A stretch of 7,052 nucleotides of DNA from an uncultured Clostridia bacterium. GTDB lineage: Bacteria; Bacillota; Clostridia; Lachnospirales; Lachnospiraceae. This document shows positions 5,508 to 7,052 of this stretch, piece after piece (positions within the stretch are counted from its first letter, which is position 1; the number at the start of each line of letters is the position of its first letter). Under the pieces are notes generated by a model. That model made no database searches and was not told where the DNA came from. It saw nothing but the letters and a program-made list of their open reading frames with translations. Location of the stretch: NCBI GenBank assembly GCA_947178045.1, contig CAMWWR010000095.1, positions 1 to 7,052 on the forward strand, in the 5' to 3' direction. Position numbers and translations under genes: made by a program.

Positions 5508-6362
5508 TCACCCTTTTTCGGAGAAGGGACAGCTCGCCCGGAGCTGACATTCCGCGCAGCTGCCTTTGCCGCATGCGCTTGTTCGCCCCGCAGACGGCAC
5601 GGTTCCGGTCTCCTTTCCGGCAGTCCTGGTCGGAACGTCCTCGCACGGTTTCCTGCCGGCCTCAGCCTGGGACGTTTCCCGTAACGGCGCAGTATCCGGA
5701 ATGCAGGGCGCTTCCTTGGGAAACAGGCCGAGGAAGCCCGTCACGGATTTTGTGGGAATAAGTATAAGCTTTTCGCTGCAGGCAAGACCGAGTTCCCTCT
5801 TTGCCTCCGTCAGCCGCAGAAAATCGCTCTGCAGTGCCAGCGGAAGATCTCCGTAGCCGATCCCGAACAGCCAGTTCGGCCGCATATCCGGGAAATCCGC
5901 CGCCGCGCGCTCCTCCAGCAGGACGCGCAGCCGCTCGACCGCGGCATTCGCCAGCGCGTCAAACAGAAGAGCGGAAAGCATACTCTCCCTCTGCAGAAGC
6001 TCCAGCCTCTCATCCACTTCCGCTCCGAGCGTCAGACCGGCACACAGCACAAGCTCACTGCCCGATAAATGCTCCCGGATGGACTTTCCCGGCAAAGCCA
6101 GACGCTCCCGCCCGAAGTCCGCCGCCAGCTCTTCCCGCGGCAGGACGCCCTCCTTCACTTCCTCCCTCACGAGCCTCGCCGCGATATATCGCCAGGCGGG
6201 GCAAAGCGCCTCCTTCAGCCGTTCGGCACATTCCTGCAGCTCCTCCCATATCTCCGCCGTCGGACGGACCTCTCCGTAGCCGAGATAGCGCGCCGCTTCG
6301 TCAAAATCGATCAGCTTTCCATATTCCGATTTTTCCAGATGCACCGTCGGCTCTGTAAGCAC
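5508..6362 (-). CDS. Stand-alone methionine synthase (MetH) activation-domain protein with cysteine-rich tail
   Basis: The activation domain of cobalamin-dependent methionine synthase binds S-adenosylmethionine and supports reductive methylation of oxidised cob(II)alamin. Many Clostridia encode it apart from MetH. In this 284-residue protein the best evidence is RPNWLFGIGYGDLPLALQ (161-178), followed by a SEKLILIPTKSVTGFLGL segment (196-213); these match the S/G-x-GYGD-x-P and IP-x-KSVT-x-x-x-G blocks of the clostridial family. Residues 214-262 are a low-complexity linker. The end holds four cysteines spaced C-x4-C-x2-C-x5-C (264, 269, 272, 278), which could bind a metal or Fe-S cluster. The start is a GTG at 6362-6360 with GGAGGAG seven bases upstream; the next in-frame Met is at residue 128, inside the domain region. 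It begins 4 bp after the sortase stop, so the two are probably co-transcribed. No metH is visible. Confidence 0.8.
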   Translation of the reverse strand: MLTEPTVHLEKSEYGKLIDFDEAARYLGYGEVRPTAEIWEELQECAERLKEALCPAWRYIAARLVREEVKEGVLPREELAADFGRERLALPGKSIREHLSGSELVLCAGLTLGAEVDERLELLQRESMLSALLFDALANAAVERLRVLLEERAAADFPDMRPNWLFGIGYGDLPLALQSDFLRLTEAKRELGLACSEKLILIPTKSVTGFLGLFPKEAPCIPDTAPLRETSQAEAGRKPCEDVPTRTAGKETGTVPSAGRTSACGKGSCAECQLRASCPFSEKG

Positions 6363-6366
6363 AGCT

Positions 6367-7052
6367 TCACTCCTCCATCTCGCAGCGCACGATCAGCCTT
6401 GTATCCCCGTTGTCCTCACAGGTCACAAGCGTCAGCACCGCTTTATCCTCCCCCGTGTCCTCGACCACCCATATTTCCGTCGGCTCCACAATAAAGGATT
6501 CCGTCACCTTATACTCAAAACTCTGTCCGCCGGCCTTCGTAATCACTACGGAGTCGCCCTTTTTCAGCTTGTCGATATCCTTGAAATAAGGTCCGGAATA
6601 TCCGCCGCGATGCCCTGCGAGTGCGCAGTTGCCGATCTCGCCGAGCCCTGCCGTCTCGGACATGTGGCCGATTGCCACTCCGATATCCTCCGTCTCGGTT
6701 CCCTCGACAATAGCGTAGATCAGATCGATCGCCTCGATCTGAATCACTCCGATCACGGTGCGGTTGTTCAGCCGGTTCGGCTTATTCGCATCGGCCTCCT
6801 CCTGCCCCGGGTCATCCGGCTGCTGCGTTGGCGTCGGCTCCCCCGTCAGGTTTTCCTCCGCTTCACCGCTTCCTGCCGGAGTCGGACCGCTTTCATCCGG
6901 GACTTCCATGTTCCCGCCCGCATTTCCGCCGTTTTCTTCCGCCTGCGTCGGCGCGGGAGAATTCGGCACGTTCTGCGGCGTCCCCTCTCCGGTCAGAGCC
7001 GGTTCCCGGCTGCCCTCTGCCTGCGTCGGAGCAGCGGTCTGCGTTGGAACTG
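6367..7052 (-). CDS. Class D-like sortase, N-terminus beyond right edge
   Basis: Sortases are membrane-anchored extracellular cysteine transpeptidases that cut a C-terminal sorting signal and join the protein to the cell wall or to pilin. The 227 residues present (counted from the first full codon at 7050) start with a flexible Pro/Thr/Gln/Glu-rich region to about residue 92, containing APTQAE twice (7-12 and 33-38) and PTPTQQP (72-78). The catalytic domain runs from IGVIQIEAIDL (100-110) to the end. The active-site His is in LAGHRGGYSG (144-153, H147), the Cys in TLVTC (207-211, C211), and the Arg in DTRLIVR (R218). The compact domain with IGHMSETAGLGEIGN and TLVTC suggests class D, but the subclass is uncertain. 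The frame stays open to the edge, so the membrane anchor must lie outside. No LPxT-type substrate is in the window. It probably shares a transcript with the activation-domain gene. Confidence 0.9.
   Translation of the reverse strand, partial: VPTQTAAPTQAEGSREPALTGEGTPQNVPNSPAPTQAEENGGNAGGNMEVPDESGPTPAGSGEAEENLTGEPTPTQQPDDPGQEEADANKPNRLNNRTVIGVIQIEAIDLIYAIVEGTETEDIGVAIGHMSETAGLGEIGNCALAGHRGGYSGPYFKDIDKLKKGDSVVITKAGGQSFEYKVTESFIVEPTEIWVVEDTGEDKAVLTLVTCEDNGDTRLIVRCEMEE

Noticed and set aside
5510..5530. Inverted repeat CCCTTTTTCGGAGAAGGG at the end of the activation-domain gene as a terminator
   Set aside because: It lies within the last codons, and on the minus strand no T run follows its right arm; the hairpin at 5480-5499 with six T is a better candidate.

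Overview
The window looks like a chromosomal housekeeping segment from a GC-rich, probably spore-forming member of the Clostridia, most likely Lachnospiraceae or a close relative. Three things point there. The gene block rsmD, coaD, ylbJ and tmcAL (ylbM) is a rearranged form of the ylbH-ylbI-ylbJ-ylbM neighbourhood known from Bacillus subtilis. YlbJ is a sporulation membrane protein. The other genes (pta, a stand-alone methionine synthase activation-domain protein, a class D-type sortase) are common in Gram-positive anaerobes. Strong Shine-Dalgarno sites and recognisable TTGACA/TATAAT promoters fit Firmicutes. Because of the high GC content, many long open frames are shadows of real genes.

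Layout, left to right. On the minus strand, 1-722 is the N-terminal two thirds or so of phosphate acetyltransferase (pta), which runs off the left edge. It is divergent from tmcAL (1014-2279, plus), and the 291-bp gap holds one good promoter for each direction. A 133-bp gap with several inverted repeats separates tmcAL from ylbJ (2413-3627, plus), whose middle carries a 14-residue tandem repeat. ylbJ converges, with only 6 bp between stop codons, on a minus-strand operon transcribed from a promoter near 5400-5425: rsmD (5350-4787), coaD (4772-4281) and an unnamed coiled-coil protein (4278-3634). A terminator-like hairpin (5480-5499) separates this operon from two further minus-strand genes that enter from the right edge: a class D-like sortase (7052-6367, N-terminus missing) and, 4 bp later, a methionine synthase activation-domain protein with a four-cysteine tail (6362-5508).

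The genes share a loose CoA/acetyl theme. CoaD makes dephospho-CoA, Pta interconverts acetyl-CoA and acetyl phosphate, and TmcAL uses acetate and ATP to acetylate tRNA-Met. TmcAL and RsmD are both RNA modification enzymes of the translation apparatus. I see no mobile element, CRISPR array, tRNA or rRNA, and no sign of an undescribed multi-gene system. The most unusual items are the repeat tract inside YlbJ, the set of overlapping inverted repeats just upstream of ylbJ, and the uncharacterised coiled-coil gene coupled to coaD.
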